A stretch of DNA of 64,000 nt, from assembly GCF_032854445.1 (NCBI RefSeq), contig NC_088300.1, positions 31,107,608 through 31,171,607 of the forward strand. The letters are read 5' to 3'. Below are positions 11,702 through 25,208 of the stretch, one piece after another (the first letter of the stretch is position 1; the number at the start of each line of letters is the position of its first letter). The DNA is from Liolophura sinensis (lineage: Eukaryota; Mollusca; Polyplacophora; Chitonida; Chitonidae). Under the pieces are notes generated by a model that ran no database searches, was not told where the DNA came from, and saw nothing but the letters and a program-made list of their open reading frames with translations. The position numbers and the translations under genes were made by a program.

Positions 11702-12685
11702 AATTCTACAAGCTTACAGACCTCTGTAGGCAGGCCTTGTTAGCTCCCTACTTTAGACTTTTGCTTTCTACATATTGACTTAAACTTGAGGTAGTCAGTG
11801 ATTTCTCTGTCTTACATTGGTTGTATTTGTGAACTATGGGTGAAAACTAAGATCATGAATGAAAACCAAAAGCATGTTTTTTTCATTTCTGTGAAAATTA
11901 ATTGCAAACGCAGACACCTTAATGTAATTTGCTGTCACATTTATTATGAATTTAAAACAATATGTTTACTTATATACTTTTCATGAAAAAGCGTAACAGT
12001 GGTGGTTGGATTCTCAAACGCGAATTTTATTCATGAGATAATCCAAGATTGCACTTCTTCTGATAGTTGTGGGAATGTTTTTCGGTGAAGTTGACTGCGG
12101 AAATGTCCCAGATAGAGATATGGAAACAATTGTTAGTGAGATTTGTTGGCTTCCTGTCGTTTAGGCTTTGCGCATTTGACAAATGATCATCAGACATCCG
12201 GGTTAGAGATGACCCAGGATGTTAACTCACACTGCATTGTGTCTGTCCCCTTAAGAAAATAGACTCTATTTCCTGTGTTATTAATAATACTGGGTACTTG
12301 GAGAACAATAGGGTTAGTGTGTTGACCTCAAAGCGAATTAGAGGTAAAGAGTCTTGTGTATTTCTGATTACTGGGATAAATCCTTTTGAAACTGGCTTTG
12401 AATGAAGTAAATTTGGTGTTTATAAGTCAAGAGAGACAGGTAACCATGACCTACTCAGGGATTTTTATTTGTTTCATGAAAATAATTTTGTGGATTTTGA
12501 ATTAGACTTCTACCCTTTCCTAGCAGTAACAAAAACCTGCCACCTTACATGTCCAGTTGTATGTCATATTTTATGTGATATTCATTTACTATTTATTCAT
12601 TTATTTATTTTATTTTTGTTTGTTTGTTTGTTTGTTCATTTTTTATCCAATGTATTTCAAACTGTGTTTTTTTGCTGTGTTGCAG

Positions 12686-12871
12686 GTCCCAGAGTCATTC
12701 CGTGGAGTGGTTCAGTCCACACTTCGAGAATTTTTCAAAGCCATTTGTTCAGGAAAGGATCAGGAACAGTCCTGGAAGAAAGCCATCTACAAAGTCATCG
12801 CTCGCATGGACGATGCCCTCCCCGAATATTTCAAGTCTCCCAACTGGATGGAGCAATTGGGAGAAATGTGA
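12686..12871 (+). CDS. PROX1: Prospero/PROX1 homeobox protein, last coding exon (C-terminal Prospero domain and stop)
   Basis: 61 codons followed by TGA (12869-12871), entered in phase 0 after ttgctgtgttgcag. The translation begins [20 protein letters not shown] and contains [20 protein letters not shown], the core of the Prospero domain, which packs against the homeodomain as one structural unit. The C-terminus [16 protein letters not shown] ends at the usual family position, so the domain is complete and undamaged. By recollection the Drosophila protein has nearly the same segment. Upstream frame-shifted open stretches and the + frame running past the stop are shadows. Confidence 0.97.
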   Translation, partial: VPESFRGVVQSTLREFFKAICSGKDQEQSWKKAIYKVIARMDDALPEYFKSPNWMEQLGEM

Positions 12872-15800
12872 ACAAGAAGCAGAAGAAAACCAGCTGCTGT
12901 TCATCAAGCAGCTGCGAATGCAATTTTGTGCTAGTCAGACTATTTTAACTTTGTGCAATGTGAGCGAGGTGTTTTTGAAGGAGGAACTCTGGCCTGATGA
13001 AACAGATGAAACACAGGACAATGTTGCCTGTCACAGACTTACGCAGAAAATATTGTGCTGAAGGACTTAAGAATACATGTACCTCATGTATATGCCTGTT
13101 TCTGGACGGACTGTCTAACTCTGACTCCCAACAATTCATCAAATACTTGCTCTTCATCTCTGAGAAATTTGCCTGTCTTGCTGCATGGATAGACAATTAT
13201 GTACAGTACATACATATTAAATATATACATATATATATATATAGAAGCCCTTGTATGTGTTAAATGCAGAAATGGGTCTTATGTATGTATCTAAGATGAA
13301 ATGAAGGAATCTTTCACAGATTTTATCATCTATCAGTTTAACATTGCTGCCTTATTCCGTTTTCTGTAGCATTTGTAAGCATTCCATGTTTGTACAAATA
13401 ACCATGTATATTCATTCGCTGCCAATGGTTTTGACATGTTACCATATTTCCGTTTTGGCCTATAATCAGGCTAGTCAACTCAAGTCTTGGTGAATGTTGT
13501 TATCAGCAGATTTTCCTCAACCATTCCACTTGGATGCAAATTATGAAAATTTATATGTGAAAATTTTATCGTATATGTATACCATGGGGCCAGAATTGCC
13601 TTTTTATGCTGTATGACTTTGACTATTTTGTAAATAGATTTTCACTTTAAATCAAAAATAACTTTAGGAGTATTATATATCATTTAGTCACGATTATATG
13701 AGGGGTTTTGCTGTTGAGAAAACAGAAAGTATGCCCAGTGTTTGTTGATAATGGTGACTTATTTGTGCTTGTATTTATTTCTTTTCAAAGGACAGAATTG
13801 GGGTGGGGCATCTTCTCAAACTGTCTCATACCATCATTCCAAGGAAAGGATATCTTGTAAATAATTTATTATTTAGTTTTTGAACCTACAAAAGGGTACG
13901 ATCGCACTACCAGGTACATATTTATGTTTTTTTCCATTGAACAGAACAAGTAAACATAATAAGTTATGGGCCGAATGATAAATTGTCATAGAAACATTAA
14001 CAATTTCTCACAGTCGTAGAGTTGTGTTATGCATAACAACTCCGTTTCAGGACCATAGCTTAATATATGCAGTTGAATTCCCAGGAAACTTTTTTTTGCC
14101 TTTTTGTGTTATCTTCCATGCTTTAGATTAATTGTTTTTTGTTTGTTTGTTTTTTTCTGATCAAAGCTGTTTATCATTATTCAGCATGGTTAGCAGGTTT
14201 AGAAATGTGAACAGAGAAGCTAAGTATATTCCCTGGAAATTGTGAAAACCAGATGGATCAAGGCAGGTGGGGTGGGGGGTGGGAGTTGGGATGGGGTGCA
14301 GTATTTGTACATAGCCATTATCTTTGTTAATAGTACTATTTTTAAGCATGTGTGCAAATTATGCCACAGGCTATAAAAAGTGTAGAAGTTGGACAGTCCC
14401 ATTTTCTGCATAGTTTGCATGTGAATTGTATATGTTGCCACATGTTACATTCATCCTCAAACTGTGTCCTCTTGTCATTATACCTGTAGTGGTGGTAGAG
14501 CTAGAATTTTACAGATTTGAAAGGTTTCTCTTTTAATTTGATTTTATTCCTTGTTATTTTTTTTATTATTTTCTTCTAGCTTTATTGTTGTCAAGATTTT
14601 TTTTTACTTTCACATGTTCTCAAATTAAGACCAAAACCACTCCAGTAATCAAAACTTTGCCCATGTTGTGCTCATGTCTATTTATGAATCAAAACCAAAT
14701 CATAACATCTTCTACTCTAATATATTCCCCCCAAATGTTTTTGGGGTTTTTTGGTTTGTTTTACAAGATTTACTAACTAGCCTCCATAGGACTGACTGTC
14801 AAGCCCTAGCTCACTCTAGTCATAATTTTATCGTGTATGCCTATTGGCAAATGAGATTTATTTAAGGTAGTATTTAAATTACCTCAGAGCTTGGCGAACC
14901 CATTGGCTCATTCGATTCGCCGTAAAACGTAGTCCCTTGGCGATGTATACTGATGACTGATTCGTCAGCCCCCGACATCATCGTGCATAATTACAGAGCA
15001 TCATATAGCCTCATTGTCAGGCATCCATATGTTTTATTTGACATTTCCAAAGTTCATCACAGACCAGTTTGGTCACATTATTTATTGAAGATGACAGTAA
15101 CTAGTATGGTTGAGGTAGAACGTTACTTTGCTGACACTCGAAGAGAGCAATCGGAGTTAGGACAAGTCATTGTACATTTTAAGCATGCTATTCCACGAGG
15201 AGGGAAACACTTATGCGTCGTATACAGTTCAATTCAAGTTGACCTCTTCGGTTGTGAAGCTGCCATAAAGATTTTTTTGTTAAGTTATAAAAACTACGGC
15301 ACATCATGGTAACTTATAACAATTTTTGTGCATACATATATGTGTTTAAGCTATGTAATTTATTATCGAGCAAAAACTGGACACGTTGCTCTAGTCTCGT
15401 TTTATATTTATGTTCAAAAGTTATGTTTATTTGCATGGTTGTTATGTCGAATCATTTACTAGGTAGATATAGATAGATTATATAGCTGATGTCGAAATGT
15501 TTTACCGAGGCGCCATTTTACATGAAGCTCACAACGTCGTTGACATTCCTTTGTCATTTACTTAACAAACTAAAAAAAAATATAATAATCATTCCTTCAG
15601 CCTGGAAAAACGTGTGTCGTTTCTACCCTTCCATACTGTGTGTCGCCAACTGTCCATGACATTCCATTGTTTATAAGGAGACTATTTATCTATCTATTGA
15701 ATACAATTCTTCCTCAACATTAACTTTGCTGTTGTTTGTTGTCATCATTTTTGTCTTAATACCAGAATGAGCCCAGTTGTGCAATAATGAGTTGATTGGA

Positions 15801-15934
15801 GACCGGTGCGTGGTTCTAGCCAGAAATTTAAATTAAAATCAGCTCAGTTTTTATTTGAGAAATTAGGAGATGAGGGTTCAGTGCCAGGTTTGGACAGAAT
15901 TTTTTTTTTATAATTGCTCTCATTGTTCATAGGA
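12872..15934 (+). other. PROX1: 3' flank of PROX1, probably 3'UTR at least in its first kilobase
   Basis: Directly downstream of the stop codon, T-rich on the + strand and free of SINE copies. Polyadenylation hexamers are sparse: attaaa at 13216-13221 and at 15832-15837; the first aataaa I noticed is at about 16799. Pumilio-type TGTANATA motifs are at 13629, 13856 and 14306. Drosophila prospero is known for very long alternative 3'UTRs, so a long 3'UTR is possible here, but the cleavage site cannot be placed. A 119-codon open frame at 14953-15312 shows no family resemblance and is left out. Confidence 0.5.
13216..13221 (+). terminator. candidate proximal polyadenylation signal (ATTAAA)
   Basis: The second most common animal poly(A) hexamer lies 345 bases after the PROX1 stop, followed by a (AT)n stretch and a GT-containing 'ttgtatgtgtt' (13250-13260) that could act as the downstream element. 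It would give a short 3'UTR. Unconfirmed. Confidence 0.3.
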
Positions 15935-15985
15935 CATGATCACAAGAAGGGGTTTGCGAAGCTCGTGAGACCAACCGCCTGGGCA

Positions 15986-16018
15986 ACCCTGTAAGCGGTT
16001 TGACCGCTATTACAGGGT
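15986..16018. repeat. small hairpin (14-bp stem) at the 5' side of a SINE-related copy
   Basis: accctgtaagcggt (15986-15999) pairs with accgctattacagggt (16003-16018) with a 2-nt bulge and a 3-nt loop. The surrounding 15940-16130 resembles a diverged relative of the SINE family (compare 'gggaaagtctgtcagta' here with 'ggaaagtccgtcagtat' near 28734). The hairpin may be a relic of that element's structured RNA. Confidence 0.4.
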
Positions 16019-16132
16019 GAAAGAGTGTTCTCAATCGTGGGAAAGTCTGTCAGTAATTTGCCGATGGTAGCTGCACTCCAGCTTCCGCCACTCATGGATA
16101 ATGGATAAATCAGCACGCACCAGGACACTTTA

Positions 16133-16135
<3 letters not shown>

Positions 16136-16218
<83 letters not shown>
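16136..16218. repeat. (TA)n microsatellite, about 83 bp
   Basis: Uninterrupted alternating T/A lying between two SINE-like segments. Long open frames of alternating Tyr-Ile through it are artefacts of the repeat. Confidence 0.95.
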
Positions 16219-16221
<3 letters not shown>

Positions 16222-16340
16222 ATGGATGGTTGTGAGTTATCCCCGGACTCGGCCCGGTTTCCTCCCACCATAATGCTGGCCACCGTCGTATAAGTGAAAT
16301 ATTCTTGAGTACGGCATAAAACACAAATCAAATAGATATG
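16222..16340 (+). mobile_element. SINE copy, 3' part
   Basis: Shares the family body: cggtttcctcccaccataat, ctggcc.ccgtcgtataagt, gaaatattcttgagtacggc, and an A-rich tail. The tRNA-like head is absent here; the upstream 15940-16135 may be a diverged 5' half interrupted by the (TA)n tract. Confidence 0.85.
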
Positions 16341-17745
16341 TAAATCAAGCCCAAACGTTGGCTAAATTCGTTTTTTCTGCTTATCGATCAATTCGCGCCT
16401 TGGCTGATATGCCAGAAAATCAAAACAAGAACATCAAATGAAAGAATATTCATTATCCAATCCTGAACTGATTGTCCTCTCCACGAAGCAAGTTCACGTG
16501 TTGGTCATGACACGTGTACAACGTAGCTTGCCTCTAAATCCACGAGCACATACAGTGTGTGAATGGTGGTTAGTTCAAATATTCTGAAAAGCACGGGGAG
16601 AAAAAGATAGATACCAAGTTTCTCTGAATGCCGTCAGAATATGTTTCAAGGTTTAGAAAGTTAACAAATGTCAGACTCCGGGAAATGCTTGAGATATTAA
16701 AGAAACAACTAATTTACTATACCTCAGTATGTAATCACAATCTTGATTCCCGTGGGATTATGAGATGACTCCATGCGTGTTAGAATACCCCTGTTCAGAA
16801 TAAACGTTGTATAATTCAGTACTTACACGCGCTTGTCTCATTGCACGGTAATCATCGTGTCTTATGGCGTAGCTTATGTCATCAACACCAAAGAGCATTA
16901 CACTCATGTTAAAGAAAAATGAAATTTCAAACAGTGACAGACAGCTGCTTGTTTGTCAGAATTCCGGAGAAACTAAGAAAAATGCAAACCCGAAACATAA
17001 AATCAGTAGTCAAGCCCAATCAGCAAAAAAAAAAGGATAAACCTCTAGGATCTATAGTCCAGCGGTGAGTCTGTGTTTGACATAAATCTAAGCGTCGGAA
17101 CAGACATTCGTATACCAGCCGTCAATCAAAAAGAATTTTCCGGATCAAAAATCACAAGGCCAATTCCCAAAACGAAGTTCAACACAAATTACCTAAAACT
17201 AAGAAAGTATACAAAGTAAGAAAGTAGGCCGGAATCATACAAAGAGAAGCGGTCAACACTTTTCAATGATGTAGGAAAGACGCAACGCATCTTCTAGGCG
17301 ACTAAATGAAATCAGTGTTCAAATCGAGCATCATGCTAGAATACCAGTTGTCGGTAACAAAATATGTATCTCAGCTGCGCTTTAACTGCAGCTATTCATA
17401 CATCCAACGTGGCGATCAAGTATGGCCCATGGCCCCGGGTTAAGCGGAATTAGACACAATAATGAAGCAGAGCGCCAGAGATTCTGAAAGCTATGTCCAT
17501 ATTTACTTACAAGACAATTGTACTCATTGTAAAACTTAAGAAACTTAGAGTGTAGTTCTTTGATACAATAGCCTTGACACACTAGTTTTAGCAGCAGCAA
17601 CATGTGACGTTGATTGAAATCGTCACAAAACACGCAAGATCTAACAAATGTTACAAGGCGAGATATGTACACGCCATATGCAGGACCTTTGGGTATATTG
17701 TTGTCCAAGTAAGGATAATTTACAATGTCAACATTGAAACTATCC
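16341..17745. other. intergenic, no gene seen
   Basis: Unique, moderately AT-rich sequence. A 147-codon minus-strand open frame (17382-17825) runs into the following minisatellite and shows no family resemblance. An aataaa hexamer near 16799 could serve a very long PROX1 3'UTR. I see no other structured feature. Confidence 0.6.
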
Positions 17746-18800
17746 CTCTCGTCGTAAGGCAGTCTGGGAGTACAATATTTTGTTACAAGGACATCGACGG
17801 TGAATCTGTTGGTGAGATTAGGCACACAACGAGAGTAGAATATTGTGTCACTAAGACATCGACGGTGAGTTTGTGTGTGAGATTAGATAGAGACTCAGGG
17901 TACAATATTGTGTTACTCGTACATCAATGGTGAGTGTGGGAGAGACTGAGCACAGGCTGAGAGTAAAACATTGTGTTACAAAGACATCGACGGTGAGTCT
18001 GTGGGCAAGATTAGGACACTGGCAGTACAATATTGTTTTTATTAGGACATCGGCCATGAGTTGCTGCCTAGGTGAGCTTAGCTGGAGTCTGAGAGTAAAA
18101 TATTGTGTTACTAGGACATCGATGGTGAGCCTGTGGGTCAGATTAGGCACAGACTGAGAGTAGAATATTGCATTACTGAGACATCGGCGGGGAGCCTGTG
18201 GGTGAGATTAGGCAACGGCTGAGAGTACAATATTGTCTTACTGAGACATCGTCGTCGAGTCTGTTTGTGACATTAGACAGAGAGTTTGGGTACAGTAGTG
18301 ATTGTGTTACTAAGACATCGACGATGAATCTGAGGGTGAGATCAGGCAGAGTCTGAGAGTATAATATTGTGCTACTAAGACACAGACGGTGAGCCTGTGT
18401 GTTTGAGATTAGGCAAAGGCCGTATGAGAGTACAATATTGTCTTACTCGGACATCGTCGGCGAGTCTGTGTGTGACACTAGACAGAGACTTAGAGTACAG
18501 TATTGATTGTGTTACTAAGATATCAACGGTGAATCTGGGCATGAGATCAGGCAGAGTCTGAGAGTATAATATTGTGCTACTAAGACACAGACGGTGAGCC
18601 TGTGTGTTTGAGATTAGGTAAAGGCTGCATGAGAGTACATTACTGTGTTACTCGGACATCGACGGGGAGTTGGTGTGTAGGTGACAATACGCAGAATCTG
18701 AGAGTACAATATTATAATACTAAGATATCGACAGCCAGTGCCTGAGTGATATAAGACAGGGATTGGGAGAGCACATCAGACTATAGGCGAGGCTAAGAGT
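17746..18800. repeat. minisatellite, about 16 copies of a 65-71-bp unit with higher-order structure
   Basis: Each unit contains a version of 'gagtacaatattgtgttac' then 'taagacatcgacggtgagtc'. Starts of successive units (17771, 17836, 17901, 17964, 18025, 18096, 18161, 18226, 18291, 18360, 18431, 18496, 18565, 18636, 18705) give periods of 61-71 bp. From 18291 on the 69-71-65 order repeats, a higher-order period of about 205 bp. The period is not a multiple of three and open frames through it are fragmentary, so it is not coding. Confidence 0.9.
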
Positions 18801-21330
<2,530 letters not shown>

Positions 21331-21394
21331 TTGTCGTCGTCATATGACTGAAAAATTGTTAAGTACGACGTTAAACCCCAAGCACTCACTCACT
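21331..21394 (+). mobile_element. dispersed-repeat fragment ending in (CACT)n, mollusc-type
   Basis: The run 'catatgactgaaaaattgtt' - 'aagtacgacgttaaacccca' - cactcactcact resembles the 3' end of a dispersed repeat I remember as frequent in molluscan genomes. Its tail differs from the (AAAT)n tail of the main SINE family. Family name not assigned. Confidence 0.5.
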
Positions 21395-21817
21395 TTTATC
21401 GTTTATTCATGTAAGTGATTGTCATGTCATTGGGGCTTTTTCTCTCGAATAAAAGCAGAGTTTCTCGTGAGCAATGTGCGTTTGTCATCACGTGTACAGT
21501 AAAACATCACTTCTTTTCTGGCTTGTGTCTTTTACTTTCACTTTGATTATATACTGGAATGCACTGGATATATAACAGAGCCGTCACTGAGCAATGGTGT
21601 ACAACAAACTGATCAAAATTACGCTGCAATCAAAGTTGTTTGGTGGGTGCACGTGCTATTACCAACTTCCTGAACAGACAGGCTTAATGAGGGCCAATCA
21701 TTGAGTGGATGGTATAACTAGATAAACCAATTGATATCTTTGTCGATGTACGTGTAATCTTATTTTACATCCTTTCCACGTATAGCCATGTCCGATTTGC
21801 AGTGACGTTTATCAACT

Positions 21818-22044
21818 GTGTGGCCCTCAGTGGCTCAGTGGTTTAACGCTTCTCTTTCTGATGACCTCAAACCATTGGCTAAGAAAGTCATGTGTCATGC
21901 GAATTTGCTCTTGCTGGCTTTTGGTTATCGAGTTCCTCAGGCATCAAGGTGTGTCGGGTATCAGAAAGTTTGTGTGTTTTTCTCCCGCCAGAACTCAGTA
22001 TGGTCGTCGTTACAAGTTCATCTAAAAATAAAATAAAATAAATC
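21818..22044 (+). mobile_element. tRNA-headed SINE-like element, second type
   Basis: Begins with a tRNA A-box-like 'tggctcagtggtttaacgc' (21831-21849), has a B-box-like 'ggttatcgagttcc' about 95 bases on, and ends in (AAAAT)n-type sequence (22025-22044). This head/tail arrangement is that of a tRNA-derived SINE, but the body differs from the main family of this window. Confidence 0.5.
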
Positions 22045-22441
22045 AGTCAAGCTATGTTGACAGTAAGTGTTCATAATGTGAATATTGATACATAATATAG
22101 TCTTCCCCGTTTGGAATTTACACTTATCGGCAAAAATTGGACTGGTACAATAAATGTAATGTTCTACAGCGGTTGAGGTCAGTGCATCCGCCTTCTAAAT
22201 TCCGTCTCTTGAACGCTTGTGGCCAGGTTAGCCAAACTAGTTATTACACGTACAAGTAAGAGTAAGAGAAAACCCTATTCATTTTCTGAAGCCTATTAAA
22301 TTTTTTTTTCAAAATCATTAAGATTAAATCTTTAAGCACGCAGCTTTCATCAGTTGAACCAATATTTCACGTGTTTTTTTAACCATATGAACCGTTTCTT
22401 CAAGGTCTTTGGGACTGGCTTTTATTTAGTTTTTCTTTTAA

Positions 22442-22677
22442 TTTTATTTATCTGATTGGCGTTTTACACCATATATATGGTGGGAGGAAACCGGAGAGAA
22501 CCCAAAGGAGACATTTGAACATTCGCAGGTTGTTATCAGGCCATGCCACGTATGATTGGAGAGGCAACCAGCATGAGCTGGACTTGAACTCACAGCGACC
22601 GCATTGGTGAGAGTCTCCTGCAGGAATCGTCGTGCTGCGCTAAGGCACGTTTATCACTCGGCCGCGGAGACCCCTCC
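22442..22677 (-). mobile_element. SINE, near full length, minus strand
   Basis: Read on the minus strand: tRNA-like head, B-box (ggtcgctgtgagttcaagtc, from the complement near 22580-22602), body with 'tttcctcccacca', and a short TAAATAAAAT tail. It has a diverged 3' body with a 'ccatatatatgg' insertion-like change. Confidence 0.8.
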
Positions 22678-22939
22678 TTTAACTTGAAAAAAAACACTAT
22701 CAGTTGCAATTTATGAATGACCGATAATATTTTTGCATAGCACGGTATTTTTTATATAATATTTCATAAAATCTGTATGGAATAACACGTTCTTCTACCT
22801 TCAAATGACACACCGCATTTGTGAAAAGAAAATCAAATATTTATTGGTAAATAACGTAATGAAATGTTTTTCATCGAAGACTTTGGAGGCCTGTTTTACA
22901 TGCAAGTATAGACTGTAATATATAAGACTTAAAATGGGA

Positions 22940-23118
22940 TTGCACGCTGGTTTCCTCTCCCGTCGTACTTTGGAAGTTTTGGTAGCAATCTGCGGATCGT
23001 CGTGGGTTTCCCCCAAGGATCGGCCCGGTTTCCTATCACCATAATGCTGGCCGCCGTCGTATGAGTGAAATATTCTTGAGTAGGCCTACCACGTAAAACA
23101 TCAATCAGATAAATAAAA
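22940..23118 (+). mobile_element. SINE copy, 5'-truncated
   Basis: Starts downstream of the B-box at the 'gctggtttcctctcccgtcg' position of the family, continues through 'ataatgctggccgccgtcgt' and 'gaaatattcttgagta', and ends in cagataaataaaaa. 5' truncation is typical of reverse-transcribed elements. Confidence 0.85.
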
Positions 23119-24222
23119 ATGACGCTGGATCGCAAGTACTTACTTACTTATGAAAATGAAGAAGTGGCTAATGACAATCGTGCTGCGTTGTATTAGAGGA
23201 AATTACAGATTTACAGATGTTAAAAAATTTCGTCGTTTAACGCATTTCTACGACAAACCGAACACAAAACAGAAATTTATCTTCTAACTTTTATTTTCAG
23301 TTGATGAAAGACTTTTCTATACATGTTCTTAATGTATACTGTTACAATGCCTGGAGCCTGGGTTAGAGACCTACGTCATGTAACCTTCAGAGCAGTTTTT
23401 CACAAGTTTTAAACCTATAGCTTGACTTATACTTCCGCCATGATGGTCCTAAACTGGGATGATTTACAGAACATTACCACTGACGGAAGGAATATGCCTG
23501 CACTGCATCGGCTCCCAGCAATTTGGTAGAATTATCTTTGCCTCCAGTAATTACCGGTAATTGATAAACCTGAAGTTGTGTGAGACGAGTGTCATCAAGC
23601 TCCACATTCTATAATTACTACTTTAATCATTGTCCATAATTCGCGGTTATTTGAGTGTTCCCAGTGTAATTCGCTCTCACTAACTGTTGTAGATGTTAAG
23701 TGTTTGAACGAGTACGGGCGAAGAGCCCGGATGATTCTCTCCGGTCAGTGAGGAAGAAGAGCGACTCATCCTGCTGACGTCAGTGCATCACGTGACTGCC
23801 CCCCCCCCCCTTCCGTATGTTATCACCTGTTGTTGATGTATAGAATTAAATGGAGTTATAAGGGTAAGGCAACGTCAACTAAGGAGTTTATATATACATG
23901 TTAATATTTATTATCCCTGTCTAAACTATATGATGCAATTATTCAGCTTGGCGTATAGCTTCTGGCAAGGCTATAAAGGTCATGGATTTTTTCCTTTGTC
24001 CTGGGTACAGGACCTAATCAAACGAAGTCTTATTGTCAAATATTTGAGAAACAAACGCAATCACAGTAATGGATAAATGCTTGTAACTTTGCGACAACGC
24101 TTTCCTTTTCCTCTAGACACCGTTCAAGGTTCTTTCTACCGGAGAATGTGGAAAATATTTTGTGCGACAAAATATTATTTTATCAACTGTGGGACAATGC
24201 CTTCTATATGTATATGCGCTCT
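23119..24222. other. intergenic, no gene seen
   Basis: Unique sequence with a C12 run at 23799-23810. The part from about 23450 to 23800 is more GC-balanced ('cagcaatttggtagaattat', 'attaccggtaattgat' with a small ttaccggtaa palindrome near 23550) and could be regulatory, but nothing decisive is visible. Confidence 0.5.
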
Positions 24223-24288
24223 GAGTCTACCTACAAATATACTCAAGATATATTTGAGTCTACCTGCAAATATACTCAAGATATATTT
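24223..24288. repeat. 33-bp direct repeat, two copies
   Basis: Two copies starting at gagtctacct.caaatatac (24223 and 24256), differing at one base. Confidence 0.9.
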
Positions 24289-24320
24289 GATATTCCGATA
24301 TATCATTTATTAAATTATTA

Positions 24321-24521
24321 AATAGAATGCATTCTGCTGCTATAACACAATGTTCGGTCATATTCAGCATAATATCCTGTTAGTATAATAGAATGCTTAA
24401 GTTGAATTAATAGATTATGTGTGTTGCGTTTGGTGGAATAATCTTCTGCAATAACAGAATAATTCTAGCGCCACTCAAACAACAGACTCTCTGTTAAAAT
24501 TAACAGATTATGTTTTTAGTG
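24321..24521. mobile_element. MITE-like element, degenerate second copy
   Basis: Shares blocks with the inverted-repeat element at 40323-40583: 'aatagaatgcattctgctgc', 'ggaataatcttctgcaataa', and 'actcaaacaacagact' / 'ctgttaaaattaacagatta' near the right end, finishing in tttttagtg. The left terminal repeat is not recognisable here, so it is a decayed or truncated copy. Confidence 0.6.
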
Positions 24522-24960
24522 AAGGACTTCTTTATACTCATAAAGTACACATTCATTCCTTTGAAACTTGGCTTTCTAACACAGATCACACTTCCTAGAA
24601 CTTAACCTACTTAAACCCAAAGTTCTAATGTACGACTTGGGTTTCTCAGTACACATATATGTGACTTTCGCGCTCTGACTTTGTATCAACTTCCCACTTG
24701 TCTGTGGGGGGTCTCAGCCTTTGCTAGGCCTAATCTATCCTCACATGAATGCTTCTGGGAAGCTTTGCTTACTGTAATCCTATCTCATAATTTTCTCTAC
24801 CCCATAATTACGCCAATTACGCATCTTTTTCCCTCTTGTTTCTTACAATAATTTGAATGCCAGTCCCCACTATAGAGTAATTTCTCACTAGGGGAGCAGT
24901 AATTGGCCTCTCATTACCTCTGTCACGAAGATTGCCGACCTGAGTTCGTCAGAGGGGCGC
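24522..24960. other. intergenic, no gene seen
   Basis: Unique sequence with no clear structure; several TAATTAC-type words around 24790-24910. Confidence 0.5.
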
Positions 24961-25208
24961 GAATTTCTGCTGCGGGCCCTCTGAACCTATAGTGTGGATT
25001 TCCTGACTTAACCTTCTGCGGGCAGCCTGACGGAATCTTCTGCGGCATTCTGGCCGGAACCTACTGCAGGCCCCTGAGGGAGCCTACTGCATGCCTTCTG
25101 ACGGAACCGCTGCGGGCCTCGTCACGGAACCTAATGTGGACCTCCTTACGGAACCTCCTAACGGGGGCCTCCTGGAGGAACTTCGTGCTGGTTTTCTGAC
25201 AGAACCGG
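24961..25208. repeat. GC-rich 24-bp minisatellite, about 10 diverged copies
   Basis: Copies begin aacct.ctgcgggc and end .ctgacgg: 25010, 25034, 25058, 25081, 25105, 25128, 25152, 25179, with two more diverged units before and weaker echoes up to about 25460. Most units are 23-24 bp, one is 27. It is an isolated GC-rich patch in AT-rich DNA. Stops occur in the frames examined, so coding is unlikely. Confidence 0.75.

Larger units (their letters stand above)
6744..12685 (+). other. PROX1: last intron of the prospero/PROX1 gene (5942 bp)
   Basis: A GT-AG intron (gtaagt donor at 6744; ttgctgtgttgcag acceptor ending at 12685) with an acceptor preceded by a T-rich tract that includes (GTTT)n around 12617-12636. 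I see no coding exon in it. It contains a G15 run (10380-10394), several A/T homopolymers, a high-complexity 1.6-kb stretch (8400-9990), and three inverted repeats at 11.3-11.7 kb that are listed separately. No SINE copy is visible. Confidence 0.9.

Noticed and set aside
14953-15312. 119-codon open frame in the PROX1 3' flank
   Set aside because: No recognisable domain; lies in the probable 3'UTR or flank; codon use unremarkable.
16110-16331. Open frames of repeating Tyr-Ile at this and other (TA)n tracts (19.8, 39.9, 45.6-45.9 kb)
   Set aside because: They are translations of alternating TA and of SINE sequence, not genes.
17382-17480. LNPGP motif on the minus strand, reminiscent of 2A-like peptides in some retrotransposons
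   Set aside because: The required Asp-x-Glu before it is absent and no endonuclease or reverse transcriptase frame follows.
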